DNA of 64,000 nucleotides from Streptomyces albicerus (GCF_008905045.1 NZ_VWMY01000043.1:1-64000), one strand, 5' to 3'; shown: positions 44,361 to 52,827, counted from the first letter of the stretch. Translations and numbers: made by a program. Notes: a model not told the origin generated them from the sequence alone.

Positions 44361-45123
44361 GCTGCGACGTCGTCTCCCGCACCCACGGCAACAACGTCCG
44401 CTCCGCCAGTACGAGGGCATAGAACAGCACCACACTCATCACACCCAGCAGCGCGATCGCGGCGAACGCCAGCGCCGTGTCGGAGTTCGCCCCGGACTGC
44501 ACGATCACGAAGCCGAGGCCCTCGTCCCCGGCGCTGAACTCGCCGATGACCGCGCCCACGGCCGACAGGGGCATGGCCACCTTCAGCCCGACGAAGATCT
44601 GCGGCAGCGCGCTCGGGAAGCGGAAGCGCAGAAAGGTCTGCGTACGGGAGGCGCGCAACGACCGTGCCAGCTCGATGAGTTCGACCGGCGTCGAGGTGAG
44701 CCCGCCCGCGACCGACAGCACGACGGGGAAGAAGCACACGAGCAGCGCCATGACCACCTTGGGCTGCTGCCCGAACCCCATCCACACCACCAGCAGCGGG
44801 GCCAGCGCCACCTTCGGCACCGCGTTGAACGCCACCAGGAGCGGCGAGAACATCAGCTCCACGATCCGCGACGCCGCGATCGCGACCCCGATGAGCAGCC
44901 CCGCGGCCACGGCCAGCGCGAAGCCCAGCACGATGACGACGAGCGTGGTGACCGCCTCGCCCAGCAGATAGCCCGGTACGCGGAGGAAGGCGTCCAGCAC
45001 GTCCGCCGGGGAGGGCAGGATGATCTCCGGTACGTCGAACACGACGACGGCCAGCGCCCAGGCACCGATCGCGGCGACCAGCCCGAGCACGGGCCAGCCG
45101 AACTCCCTTACCCGCCCGAGCAC
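44356..45123 (-). CDS. ABC transporter permease (nitrate/sulfonate/thiamine-precursor type)
   Basis: The 255-residue protein has six hydrophobic helices and the loop ELIELARSLRASRTQTFLRFRFPSALP, like SsuC/TauC/ThiX permeases. Its ATG lies one base after the stop of the binding protein, which precedes it on the minus strand. The ATPase for it is encoded on the opposite strand at 46322, beyond the binding protein. Confidence 0.88.
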   Translation of the reverse strand: MLGRVREFGWPVLGLVAAIGAWALAVVVFDVPEIILPSPADVLDAFLRVPGYLLGEAVTTLVVIVLGFALAVAAGLLIGVAIAASRIVELMFSPLLVAFNAVPKVALAPLLVVWMGFGQQPKVVMALLVCFFPVVLSVAGGLTSTPVELIELARSLRASRTQTFLRFRFPSALPQIFVGLKVAMPLSAVGAVIGEFSAGDEGLGFVIVQSGANSDTALAFAAIALLGVMSVVLFYALVLAERTLLPWVRETTSQR

Positions 45124-45124
45124 T

Positions 45125-46165
45125 TCAGGACTTCGGCACCAGATCGAAGGAGACCAGCTGCTCGGGCTTCAGCCCTGGTTTCACCGCTCCCGCGTCCACC
45201 AGCGCTTTGATCGCCCCGGCCACCCGTTCACGGTCCATCGTGCCGATCGGCGCGCCGTCCTCCTCGGGCTGTACGGCGTCGTCGACGAGCTCGATCTCGG
45301 CGGCGGCGGCCTTCGCGTTCACCGTCGGATGTTTCTTCGCCATCAGCGCCGCCGCCTCCTCCGGGTGGTCGATCGTGTACCGCATGCCCTTGAGCAGCGC
45401 GGACGTGAAGCGCTTGACCAGGTCGGGGTCCTCCTCGGCGATCTTCGTGGTCGTCGTGATCGCCGCGCCGTAGCTCTCGGTGAGGTACTCGCCGAAGGGG
45501 AGGACCACGACCTCCTTGCCCTTCACGGCGTTCTCGATGTTCGGGCGGCCCACCCGGTACTGGCCGACCGCGTCGACCTTGCCGGCCGCGAGGTTGACCC
45601 CGAGCTGCTGGGGCTCCAGATTGACGAAGTCGACCTTCTTCGCGTCGAATCCGGCGAGCTTCGCGTACGCGGGGAAGAGGGCGCCGATGACCGACCCCGC
45701 GGGGTCCGCGATCTTCTTGCCCTCCAGGTCGGCGGGCTTGCTGATGTCGCTGTCCGCCAGCGCCATGACGGCGGCGTCCGTGGTCTGGTGGACGGCCGCG
45801 ACCGCCGTCACACCGGAGACCTTGCCGCCGCCGACCTGGATGATGGTGCTGCTGAGGTCGACGGGGGCGAACTGCGCCCGGCCGCCGGCCAGCGCGGCCA
45901 GGCTGATGCCGCTGCCCTGTCCCGGCTGGATGGTGACCGTGACGCCGGCGTCGCGGAAGTAGCCCTTGTCCTGGGCGACATAGGCGTACGCCTCGCGCCC
46001 GAACGTGCCGAAACCGGTGATGTACGTGACCTTGTCCGGTGCGGAGCCGCCGGCGGAGGACCCGCCCTCGCCCCCGCTGTCGTCGTCGGAGCCGCAGGCC
46101 GTGGAGAGCGCTGCCGTCATCAGGACAGCCAGGAGCGCGGCGGGTAACCGCGTGTTCCGTCTCAT
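45125..46165 (-). CDS. ABC transporter substrate-binding lipoprotein, NMT1/THI5-SsuA-like
   Basis: The 346-residue product starts at ATG 46165, which yields a clean lipoprotein leader (MRRNTRLPAALLAVLM, lipobox LSTAC, Cys24). The body is of the NMT1/SsuA type: YITGFGTFGREAYAYVAQDKGYF, then LAALAGGRAQFAPVDLSS. Such proteins bind sulfonates, taurine, nitrate or pyrimidine precursors of thiamine. The ligand cannot be told here. The LLM oxidoreductase in the same cluster is compatible with a sulfonate or pyrimidine route. Confidence 0.86.
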   Translation of the reverse strand: MRRNTRLPAALLAVLMTAALSTACGSDDDSGGEGGSSAGGSAPDKVTYITGFGTFGREAYAYVAQDKGYFRDAGVTVTIQPGQGSGISLAALAGGRAQFAPVDLSSTIIQVGGGKVSGVTAVAAVHQTTDAAVMALADSDISKPADLEGKKIADPAGSVIGALFPAYAKLAGFDAKKVDFVNLEPQQLGVNLAAGKVDAVGQYRVGRPNIENAVKGKEVVVLPFGEYLTESYGAAITTTTKIAEEDPDLVKRFTSALLKGMRYTIDHPEEAAALMAKKHPTVNAKAAAAEIELVDDAVQPEEDGAPIGTMDRERVAGAIKALVDAGAVKPGLKPEQLVSFDLVPKS

Positions 46166-46213
46166 GGCAGTCAAGTGCAGCCGCTGAACGGGGAGTTGTC
46201 GATACCGAGGACC

Positions 46214-46230
46214 TTGTTGACATGTAACAA
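46214..46230. promoter_or_regulatory. Candidate operator in the divergent promoter of the NMT1-type cluster
   Basis: TTGTT (46214-46218) and AACAA (46226-46230) form a dyad with ACATG in the centre, in the 156-base gap between the divergent binding-protein and ATPase genes. The region is clearly more AT-rich than its surroundings. The regulator is unknown. Confidence 0.35.
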
Positions 46231-46321
46231 ACATTGAACATCCGGTTGATCACAGGATGTGTCGTCCTATCCTCGGCCGTACCGCTACGGCTCCAGGTGA
46301 ACCGGTGATGGGGGGCAGCCC

Positions 46322-47092
46322 GTGATCCGAGTGCGCGGCGTGTCGAAGAGCTACGACGGCCGCAGGGGGACCGTCGAAGCCCTGCGCGGCATCGAACTCG
46401 ACGTCGAGGACGGCGAGTTCGTGGCGGTCCTGGGCCGCTCCGGCTGCGGCAAGTCCACCCTGCTGAGGGTGATCGCCGGACTGCTCCCGGCCTCCTCCGG
46501 CGAGGTGCGGATCGCGGGAGAACCGGTCCGCGAACCGCGCCGCGACGTCGCCATCCTCTTCCAGCGCCCCGCCCTGCTGCCCTGGCGATCGGTGCTCGAC
46601 AACGTGCTCCTGCCCCTCCAGGTCCACAGCCGACCCCGTCCCGAACACCGGGAATCCGCCCGCCAGTTGCTGTCCACGGTCGGCCTGGACACCCCCTTCC
46701 ACAAGCGCCTGCCGCACGAGCTGTCCGGCGGCATGCAGCAACGGGTCGCGCTGTGCCGTTCACTCATCCAGCGGCCCCGCGTGATGCTGATGGACGAGCC
46801 CTTCTCGGCCCTGGACGCCCTGACCCGCGAGGAGTTGTGCGAGGTCCTGCAAGACGTGCACATGGAGTACTCCGCCACGGTCGTCCTCGTCACCCACTCC
46901 ATCGAGGAGGCCGTTCTCCTCGCCGACCGGGTCGTGGTGCTCAGCCCGCGCCCGGGCCAGGTCCGTACGATCCTCGACGTTCCGGTGCCCCGGCCGCGCT
47001 CCCTGGGCCACGACGCCCACGCCGTCGAACTCGCCCGCTGCCGCGCCGAGTTGCACGACCTGCTGCTGGCCAGCCATATGACGGGAGTGTGA
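46322..47092 (+). CDS. ABC transporter ATP-binding protein, SsuB/TauB-like
   Basis: The 256-residue ATPase has Walker A GRSGCGKS (38-45), the signature ELSGGMQQRVALCRSL and Walker B VMLMDEPFSALD, closest in pattern to SsuB/TauB/NrtD. It starts with GTG 46322 and is followed after 7 bases by the LLM oxidoreductase gene. It should power the permease encoded divergently. Confidence 0.9.
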   Translation: MIRVRGVSKSYDGRRGTVEALRGIELDVEDGEFVAVLGRSGCGKSTLLRVIAGLLPASSGEVRIAGEPVREPRRDVAILFQRPALLPWRSVLDNVLLPLQVHSRPRPEHRESARQLLSTVGLDTPFHKRLPHELSGGMQQRVALCRSLIQRPRVMLMDEPFSALDALTREELCEVLQDVHMEYSATVVLVTHSIEEAVLLADRVVVLSPRPGQVRTILDVPVPRPRSLGHDAHAVELARCRAELHDLLLASHMTGV

Positions 47093-47099
47093 GCGGGAG

Positions 47100-48026
47100 A
47101 TGGAGCTGCGCGTCTTCACCGAGCCGTACCACGGTGCCACGTACGAGGAACTGCTGCGCGCCGCCCGGCACGCGGAGGAGTGCGGCTTCGAGGGCTTCTT
47201 CGTCGCCGACCACTACCACCCGATGCACTTCACCGACGCCCGGCCAGGACCCACCGACGCCTGGACCACACTCGCCGGACTGGCCCGCGAGACCTCACGG
47301 ATCCGCCTCGGTACCCTCATGACCTCGGCCACCTTCCGGCAGCCCGGCGCGCTCGCGGTCGTCGTCGCCCAGGTGGACGCGATGAGCGGCGGAAGAGTCG
47401 AACTAGGCCTGGGCGCGGGCTGGTTCGCCCTCGACCACAGTGCGTACGGCATCCCGTTCCCGCCGCCCACCGAACGCTTCGAGCGCATGGAGGAACAGCT
47501 CCAGATCGTCACCGGCCTGTGGGCGACCCCGCCCGGCGAGCGCTTCTCCTACGAGGGCCGCCACTACCGCCTGACGGACTCGCCCGCCCTGCCGAAGCCC
47601 GTCCAGCGGCCGCGGGTGCCGCTGATCGTGGGCGGCCGGGGACCCCGCCGCACACCGAGGCTGGCCGCCAGGTACGCCGACGAGTTCAACCTGCCCTTCA
47701 CCTCGCCCGCGCAGAGCGCCGACCTGTACGCGGGCGTGCGGGCCGCCCGCGAAGCGGCCGGAGGGCCTCCGCTGATCCTCTCCGTGGGCCTGGGCATAGC
47801 CTGCGGCCGCACCGAGGCCGAGATCGACGCCCGCCTCGCCCTCCTGGAAGAGCCGTCCCGCCTCCCACCGGAGGAACCGCTGCACGGCTCCCCCGGGAAG
47901 ATCGTGGACCTGCTCGGCCAGTACGCCGACGTCGGAACGTCCCGCGTGTACGTACGCCTGCGCGACCTCTCCGACCTCGGCCACCTGGACCTGCTGGCGG
48001 CCGAGGTCGCACCCCAACTTCCCTGA
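47100..48026 (+). CDS. LLM-class (luciferase-like) F420/FMN-dependent oxidoreductase
   Basis: The 308-residue TIM-barrel protein has the luciferase-like pattern: HAEECGFEGFFVADHY, RIRLGTLMTSATFRQPGALAVVVAQVDAMSGGRVELGLGAGW and a PLIVGGRGPRRTPRLAARYADEFN block. In actinobacteria most such proteins use F420. Some cleave sulfonates or oxidise heterocycles with FMN. It is coupled to the ABC ATPase gene, so it probably acts on the imported compound. It ends 12 bases before the convergent GH31 gene. Confidence 0.87.
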   Translation: MELRVFTEPYHGATYEELLRAARHAEECGFEGFFVADHYHPMHFTDARPGPTDAWTTLAGLARETSRIRLGTLMTSATFRQPGALAVVVAQVDAMSGGRVELGLGAGWFALDHSAYGIPFPPPTERFERMEEQLQIVTGLWATPPGERFSYEGRHYRLTDSPALPKPVQRPRVPLIVGGRGPRRTPRLAARYADEFNLPFTSPAQSADLYAGVRAAREAAGGPPLILSVGLGIACGRTEAEIDARLALLEEPSRLPPEEPLHGSPGKIVDLLGQYADVGTSRVYVRLRDLSDLGHLDLLAAEVAPQLP

Positions 48027-48038
48027 GACGGCGCGCTG

Positions 48039-50144
48039 TTACTCGGCGACGGGAAGCCTCGCCCCGTCCCGCAGGAACAGCGGAATACGATCCAGCGGGG
48101 CGTCGACGGTCACGGCCGCGCCGCCCTCGTACGACTCTCCGGTCCACGCGTCGGTCCAGCGCGCGCCCGCCGGGAGGTAGGCGGTACGGGCCGTGGCGCC
48201 CGCCGTGAGGACCGGGGCGACCAGCAGATCCGGCCCGAAGAGGTACGAGTCCTCCACCGACCACGTCGCCTGGTCCTCGGGGAACTCCAGGAACAGCGGG
48301 CGCATCACCGGCAGCCCCTCCTCGTGCGCGGCCCGCATGACATCGAGGACGTACGGCTTCAGGCGCTCCCGCAGATGGAGGTACTTCTCCATGATCGCGC
48401 CGGCCTCCTCGCCGTACGACCAGACCTCGTTCGGACCGCCCGTCATGGTGGGACCGAGCGGCATGCCCGGGTCGCGGAAGCCGTGCAGGCGCATCAGCGG
48501 GGAGAGCGCGCCGAACTGGAACCAGCGGATCATCACCTCGCGGTACGCCGGGTCGTCCGGGTCACCGCCGTGGAAGCCGCCGATGTCGGTGTTCCACCAG
48601 GGGATGCCGGACAGCGCGGTGTTGAGACCGGCCGCGATCTGACGGCGCAGGGTCGCGAAGTCCGTGCCGATGTCGCCGGACCACAGGGCGGCGCCGTAGC
48701 GCTGGCTGCCCGCCCACGCCGAGCGGTTGAGGGTGACGACCTCGCTCTCGCCGGCCGCCAGCATGCCCTCGTAGAAGGTACGGGCGTTCTCGCGCGGGTA
48801 CATGTTGCCGACCTCGAGCCCCGGGCCCGCCCAGTACCGCAGGTTCTCCTGGAAGCCCGGTTTGATCTCCGGCTCGCAGGCGTCCAGCCAGAAGGACGTG
48901 ATCCCGTACGGATCGAGGTAGTTGTCCTTGATCCGGGACCACAGGAACTCGCGCGCCTCGGGGTTCGTCGCGTCGTAGAAGGCGACCTGGACCGTGGAGG
49001 CGACCTCCTTGTCCGGCCAGTCGGCGTGCGCCATCGGGCCGTACTGCGTGCCGACGAAGTAGCCGCGCTGCTCCATGAGCTGGTGGTTCTCGGAGAGCGG
49101 CGAGACGGACGGCCAGACGGACACGACGAGCTTGATGCCGAGCTCTTCGAGCTCCCGCTGCATCGCCGCCGGGTCCGGCCACTCCGCCGGGTCGAACTTC
49201 CAGTCACCCAGGTGCGTCCAGTGGAAGAAGTCGCACACGATGACGTCGACCGGCAGTCCGCGCCGCTTGTACTCCCTTGCCACGGCGAGGAGTTCGTCCT
49301 GCGTGCGATAGCGCAGCTTGCACTGCCAGAAGCCCGCCGCCCACTCGGGCAGCATCGGCGTACGGCCGGTCACCGCGCTGTAGCGGCGCTGGGCGTCGGC
49401 CGGATGGCCCGCCGTGATCCAGTAGTCGATCTGCCGGGCCGAGTCCGCCACCCAGCGCGTGCCGTTGCCGGCGAGCTCGACGCGGCCGATGGCCGGGCTG
49501 TTCCACAGCAGGGTGTAGCCGCGGCTGGAGGTGAGGACCGGAATGGTCACCTCGGCGTTGCGCTGCACCAGGTCGAGGACGGCGCCCTTCTGGTCGAGCA
49601 GACCGTGCTGGTGCTGGCCGAGGCCGTACAGCTTCTCGCCCTCGTACGCGGCGAAGCGCTGCTCCAGGCGGTGGTAGCCGTTGCCGACGGGGGTGTAGAG
49701 GCGCGGGCCCGGCCACCAGAAGTGGGCGCGCTCCTCGCTGAGAAGCTCGGCGCCGTCGTCGGTGCGGACGAAGCGGACCAGGCCCTCGGCGTTGACCTCG
49801 ACGGTGAGCGCGCCGACGGTCAACTGCCCGTGCCCGTCCTCGATCTTGACGCTGGCCTCGGTGGCGGGAGCCTCGTCGAGCAGCGCGCACGGCAGGCCCT
49901 CCAGGACCGGTCCGCCGAGCCTGGCCCGGACCCGGACCGCGTCGGGGCCCCATGGCTCGACGCGTACGGTCTCCTGGCGGCCGCTCCACTCCAGGGCGCC
50001 GTCGCGTTCGCGGAACGTGCCGACGGTGGGGGAGGACTGGGCGAGGCCGGCGGACCCCTGGCCGGACCGGCCGGGCTGTCCTGGCTGGCTGAGTTGTCCG
50101 GGCTGTCCTGGCTGTCCGGGCTGGGTTTCGGCAGGCTGATTCAC
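48039..50144 (-). CDS. GH31 alpha-xylosidase-type glycosidase
   Basis: The 701-residue enzyme has the GH31 N-terminal beta domain and barrel, with nucleophile Asp421 in FWLDACEPE and acid/base Asp491 in WSGDIGTDF. The WLDxxEPE form is the pattern of alpha-xylosidases. It would remove the alpha-xylose side chains from xyloglucan oligosaccharides. The first 35 residues are low-complexity Gln-Pro-Gly repeats (QPGQPGQLSQPGQPG), probably a later start or a tail. The GTG at 50144 has AGGAGCACCC upstream. No signal peptide. It lies 124 bases after the LacI gene on the same strand. Confidence 0.88.
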   Translation of the reverse strand: MNQPAETQPGQPGQPGQLSQPGQPGRSGQGSAGLAQSSPTVGTFRERDGALEWSGRQETVRVEPWGPDAVRVRARLGGPVLEGLPCALLDEAPATEASVKIEDGHGQLTVGALTVEVNAEGLVRFVRTDDGAELLSEERAHFWWPGPRLYTPVGNGYHRLEQRFAAYEGEKLYGLGQHQHGLLDQKGAVLDLVQRNAEVTIPVLTSSRGYTLLWNSPAIGRVELAGNGTRWVADSARQIDYWITAGHPADAQRRYSAVTGRTPMLPEWAAGFWQCKLRYRTQDELLAVAREYKRRGLPVDVIVCDFFHWTHLGDWKFDPAEWPDPAAMQRELEELGIKLVVSVWPSVSPLSENHQLMEQRGYFVGTQYGPMAHADWPDKEVASTVQVAFYDATNPEAREFLWSRIKDNYLDPYGITSFWLDACEPEIKPGFQENLRYWAGPGLEVGNMYPRENARTFYEGMLAAGESEVVTLNRSAWAGSQRYGAALWSGDIGTDFATLRRQIAAGLNTALSGIPWWNTDIGGFHGGDPDDPAYREVMIRWFQFGALSPLMRLHGFRDPGMPLGPTMTGGPNEVWSYGEEAGAIMEKYLHLRERLKPYVLDVMRAAHEEGLPVMRPLFLEFPEDQATWSVEDSYLFGPDLLVAPVLTAGATARTAYLPAGARWTDAWTGESYEGGAAVTVDAPLDRIPLFLRDGARLPVAE

Positions 50145-50268
50145 GGGGGGTGCTCCTGAAGGAAGGAGTGGCGACAGAACCCGGCGACGCGGCGCTGGCG
50201 CACCGGGACAGGTTGGGGTGCCCCAACGCCCTTGAAGCGTCCGGAAGTTGGGGGGTGGGCTGGTCGGG

Positions 50269-51282
50269 TCAGGAAGTGGCCGGTGCCGGGCCCGTGCTCG
50301 CCCGTACCGTCAACTCGGGTGCGAGAAGTACGACTTCGTCCTTGCCGTGTCCTTCGAGCTTGGCGATCAGTTGCTCCACGGCGCGTCGGCCCATCTCCTG
50401 AGCGGGGATGGCGACCGAGGTCAGCCGCACCGAGGCCTGCGTGGCGACCTGGTCCGGGCAGATCGCGATCACCGACACGTCCTCGGGCACGGCCCGGCTC
50501 TGCTGGCGCAGCAGCGCGAGCAGCGGCTCGACCGCGGACTCGTTCTGCACGACGAAGCCCGTGGTGCCGGGACGCTCGTCGAAGATCCGGGCCAGGGTGA
50601 GCGACATCGAGTCGTAGCCGCCCTCGCACGGCCGGTGCAGCACCCGCAGGCCCAACTCCCGTGAACGGGACCGGAGTCCGTCGAGCGTGCGCTCGGCGAA
50701 GCCCGTGTGCCGTTCGTAGACCGCGGGCGCCTCGCCGATGACAGCGATGTCACGGTGACCGAGCATCGCGAGATGCTCGGCGCACAGCGCGCCCGTCGCG
50801 CCGAAGTCGAGGTCGACGCAGGTCAGGCCGCTCGTGTCGGCGGGCAGGCCGATGAGGACGGACGGCTGGTCCGTGCCGCGCAGCAGCGGCAGCCGCTCGT
50901 CGTCCAGCTCGACATCCATCAGGATCATCGCGTCGGCGAGCCCGCTGCCGGTGACCCGGCGCACGGCGTCGGGGCCCTCCTCACCGGTGAGCAGCAGCAC
51001 GTCGTACCCGTGGGTGCGGGCCGAGGTCGCCACCGCGATGGCGATCTCCATCATCACGGGTACGTACATGTCCGTGCGGAGCGGGACCATCAGAGCGATG
51101 ATGTTGGACCGGCTGCTTGCCAGCGCCCGGGCTCCCGCGTTGGGGTGGTACCCGAGCTCCTGGATGCTCTGTTCGACCCGCTGCCGGGTGCCCGCGGAGA
51201 TGGACCGCTTGCCGCTGAGGACATAGCTCACCGTGCTCGCCGAGACTCCGGCGTGCTGGGCGACCTCGGCGAGGGTGACCAT
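50269..51282 (-). CDS. LacI-family repressor of the sugar locus
   Basis: The 337-residue protein starts at ATG 51282 (GGAG 8 bases upstream) with the LacI helix-turn-helix TLAEVAQHAGVSASTVSYVLSGKR, followed by the hinge ARALASSRSN and a periplasmic-binding-like ligand domain. A longer frame to 51648 runs through its own operators and is rejected. Four copies of the palindrome core CGAAGCGCTTCG lie at its promoter and at the GH3 and importer promoters. The natural reading is a repressor released by a xyloglucan sugar. The GH31 gene follows. Confidence 0.92.
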   Translation of the reverse strand: MVTLAEVAQHAGVSASTVSYVLSGKRSISAGTRQRVEQSIQELGYHPNAGARALASSRSNIIALMVPLRTDMYVPVMMEIAIAVATSARTHGYDVLLLTGEEGPDAVRRVTGSGLADAMILMDVELDDERLPLLRGTDQPSVLIGLPADTSGLTCVDLDFGATGALCAEHLAMLGHRDIAVIGEAPAVYERHTGFAERTLDGLRSRSRELGLRVLHRPCEGGYDSMSLTLARIFDERPGTTGFVVQNESAVEPLLALLRQQSRAVPEDVSVIAICPDQVATQASVRLTSVAIPAQEMGRRAVEQLIAKLEGHGKDEVVLLAPELTVRASTGPAPATS

Positions 51283-51302
51283 CCAGCTCTCCAAGCGTTT
51301 GT

Positions 51303-51407
51303 GCGAAGCGCTTCGACAGGGCGCGTTGCGGATAAGGGGCGAGTGGGGGGTGGCTTGACAGTAGCTTGGTGGCGAGTGGGTGTCCATAGGTTGTCGAAGC
51401 GCTTCGA
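51303..51407 (-). promoter_or_regulatory. lacI promoter flanked by two operators
   Basis: On the minus strand, TGGACA (51386-51381), a 17-base spacer and TACTGT (51363-51358) form a good promoter. CGAAGCGCTTCG palindromes lie upstream (51394-51407) and downstream (51303-51316) of it, centres 91 bases apart. Autoregulation, possibly by looping, follows. A plus-strand TTGACA at 51355 has no fitting -10. Confidence 0.82.
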
Positions 51408-51477
51408 CTCCGTCGGTTTGGCGGGGCGCCTGAGGGGGTGGGTGGCGCGGGTGGTTGGGCGGGTGCGGGCTGTGTTG

Positions 51478-51510
51478 GGCTTGTCGCGCAGTTCCCCGCG
51501 CCCCTCGTGG
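51478..51510. repeat. Dispersed intergenic element, diverged copy
   Basis: GGGCTTGTCGCGCAGTTCCC then CGCGCCCCTCGTGGCCCC resembles the copies at 37030 and 59202. A second related piece, CGCGGCGGAGCCGCACATGT onward (about 51592-51645), follows it. Between 51408 and 51706 I see only this repeat material and a 21-base direct repeat. Confidence 0.7.
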
Positions 51511-51665
51511 CCCCTGCGGGCCCCGATCAGGATGTGGTCGCCCCGACCGGACGTCGCCCCCTTTGCAGGTTGGTGGGGGCTTGTCGCGCCCACGCGGCGG
51601 AGCCGCACATGTCTCAGCCCCGCGCCCCTGAAAAGGGCCTGCGGCCACTTTTCGGGCCGATGGTT

Positions 51666-51707
51666 ACTGCCTACCATGGCCCGCCGACTGCCTACCAGGG
51701 CCCGCCG
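51666..51707. repeat. Two tandem copies of a 21-base repeat before the propeller gene
   Basis: ACTGCCTACCATGGCCCGCC and ACTGCCTACCAGGGCCCGCC, each plus one G, are adjacent 21-base copies with a single mismatch. They end at the first base of the next reading frame. Confidence 0.75.
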
Positions 51708-52768
51708 TGGGGGGCCATCGGGTGGGGGACGGCGAGGTGCGGCCTGGTGGGGGCGTGGTCGAGCGGTGGATCGGGCCCTATCGCGTCGTCGGGCTGCTGG
51801 GTGAGGGCCTGCGCTGGAGCGCCGGAGCCGAGATGGGTTCCTACCTCACGCGCTGCGCCGGGGCCGTCGTGCTCGGCACCAAGGACGGCAGCGGGCGGCT
51901 GGCGGTCGTGCAGCCCTCGGACGGCCGCGGCTGGCAGACCGCTCCGCTCGGCGTGAGCCTCGCCCTGATCCAGCAGCCGGTGTGCGCGTCCCACGGCAGC
52001 ACCGTCTACGTCGTCGGCCACGCGCCCGGCATGACCTTCCGGGACGAACCCGGGGACACCGACCGCCTCCTCGTCGCCTACGACATCGACGCGCGCCGCG
52101 TGCTCTGGCGCAAGAAGCTCACCCGGGCCAGGGCGCGGACGGCCGCCGCGGGCGCCGCGCGCGACCTGTTCGTCCTGCTCGACAACGACGCGGTCACCGC
52201 GTACCGCGCCGCCGACGGCGAGCAGGTATGGCGGCGGGCGCTGAGCCTGGAGGCCGTGGAGGTCATCGACCACGACGGCGCGACCCAGCGGGCCGTGGCG
52301 GTCTCCGACGACACCGTCGTCGTCTCCGGCCGGGGCACTCTCTGCCTCGATCTGCGCACCGGCCGCACGCGTTGGAGCTTCGACCCCGAGGAGACGGGAG
52401 ACGAACTCGCCGGGCGGGTGCTGTGGGGCGAGGCCGCGATCGACGGTGCGACGCTCTATCTCACGCTCCTGGGACGGGAGTTGTGGGCCGTCGAGCGCGA
52501 CCGGCGAAAGCAGCGCTGGCGGTGGCAGTCCACGGTGCTCCTCGAATCACCCCCGGCGCGCCCGCCCTTGCTTGCCGGAGACCTCGTCTTTCCGACCCCG
52601 GGCGAACTCGGCACGGACGCCGTCGCGATCGACCGCCGCACCCACAGGACGGCGTGGACCCTCAAGTCGGTGGAACGCGCGAGCGGCTCCTCCCTGCAAC
52701 TGCTGGCCGACGACGAGCGGTTGTACGTCCTGCGCGGGCAGTCGCTCAGAGCCTTTCCGCTGAGTTGA
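51707..52768 (+). CDS. PQQ-type beta-propeller protein with a kinase N-terminal remnant
   Basis: The 353-residue protein is mostly PQQ/outer-membrane-barrel-type propeller repeats (LLVAYDIDARRVLWRKKL, AYRAADGEQVWRRAL, CLDLRTGRTRWSF). Before them, at about residues 20-34, stands WIGPYRVVGLLGEG, the opening of a bacterial Ser/Thr kinase domain. It stops just where the Gly-rich loop should continue to the catalytic Lys. The rest of the kinase and any membrane helix are missing, so this looks like an in-frame deletion of a kinase-propeller fusion. No signal peptide is seen. GTG 51707 is the start used, and later GTGs are possible. Function unknown. Confidence 0.7.
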   Translation: MGGHRVGDGEVRPGGGVVERWIGPYRVVGLLGEGLRWSAGAEMGSYLTRCAGAVVLGTKDGSGRLAVVQPSDGRGWQTAPLGVSLALIQQPVCASHGSTVYVVGHAPGMTFRDEPGDTDRLLVAYDIDARRVLWRKKLTRARARTAAAGAARDLFVLLDNDAVTAYRAADGEQVWRRALSLEAVEVIDHDGATQRAVAVSDDTVVVSGRGTLCLDLRTGRTRWSFDPEETGDELAGRVLWGEAAIDGATLYLTLLGRELWAVERDRRKQRWRWQSTVLLESPPARPPLLAGDLVFPTPGELGTDAVAIDRRTHRTAWTLKSVERASGSSLQLLADDERLYVLRGQSLRAFPLS

Positions 52769-52811
52769 GCGCTCTCCGGTCGGCGCCGCCCCCGGCGCGA
52801 GGTTGAGCGTT

Positions 52812-52827
52812 CTCCGGCGAGCCGGAG
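52812..52827 (+). terminator. Short hairpin after the propeller gene
   Basis: CTCCGGC and GCCGGAG form a perfect 7-base stem with a 2-base loop, 44 bases after the stop, followed by CTTGCG. It may end that transcript. Confidence 0.4.

Noticed and set aside
50228-50245. CTTGAAGCGTCCGGAAG upstream of GH31 as another LacI site
   Set aside because: It shares only the GAAGC half and has no palindrome.
51355-51385. Plus-strand promoter starting with TTGACA
   Set aside because: No -10 box at 16-18 bases spacing, and no gene starts within 300 bases on that strand.
51228-51648. Longer N-terminus for the LacI regulator
   Set aside because: It would cross the two operators and the promoter. The LacI helix-turn-helix begins exactly at the ATG at 51282 with a ribosome site.
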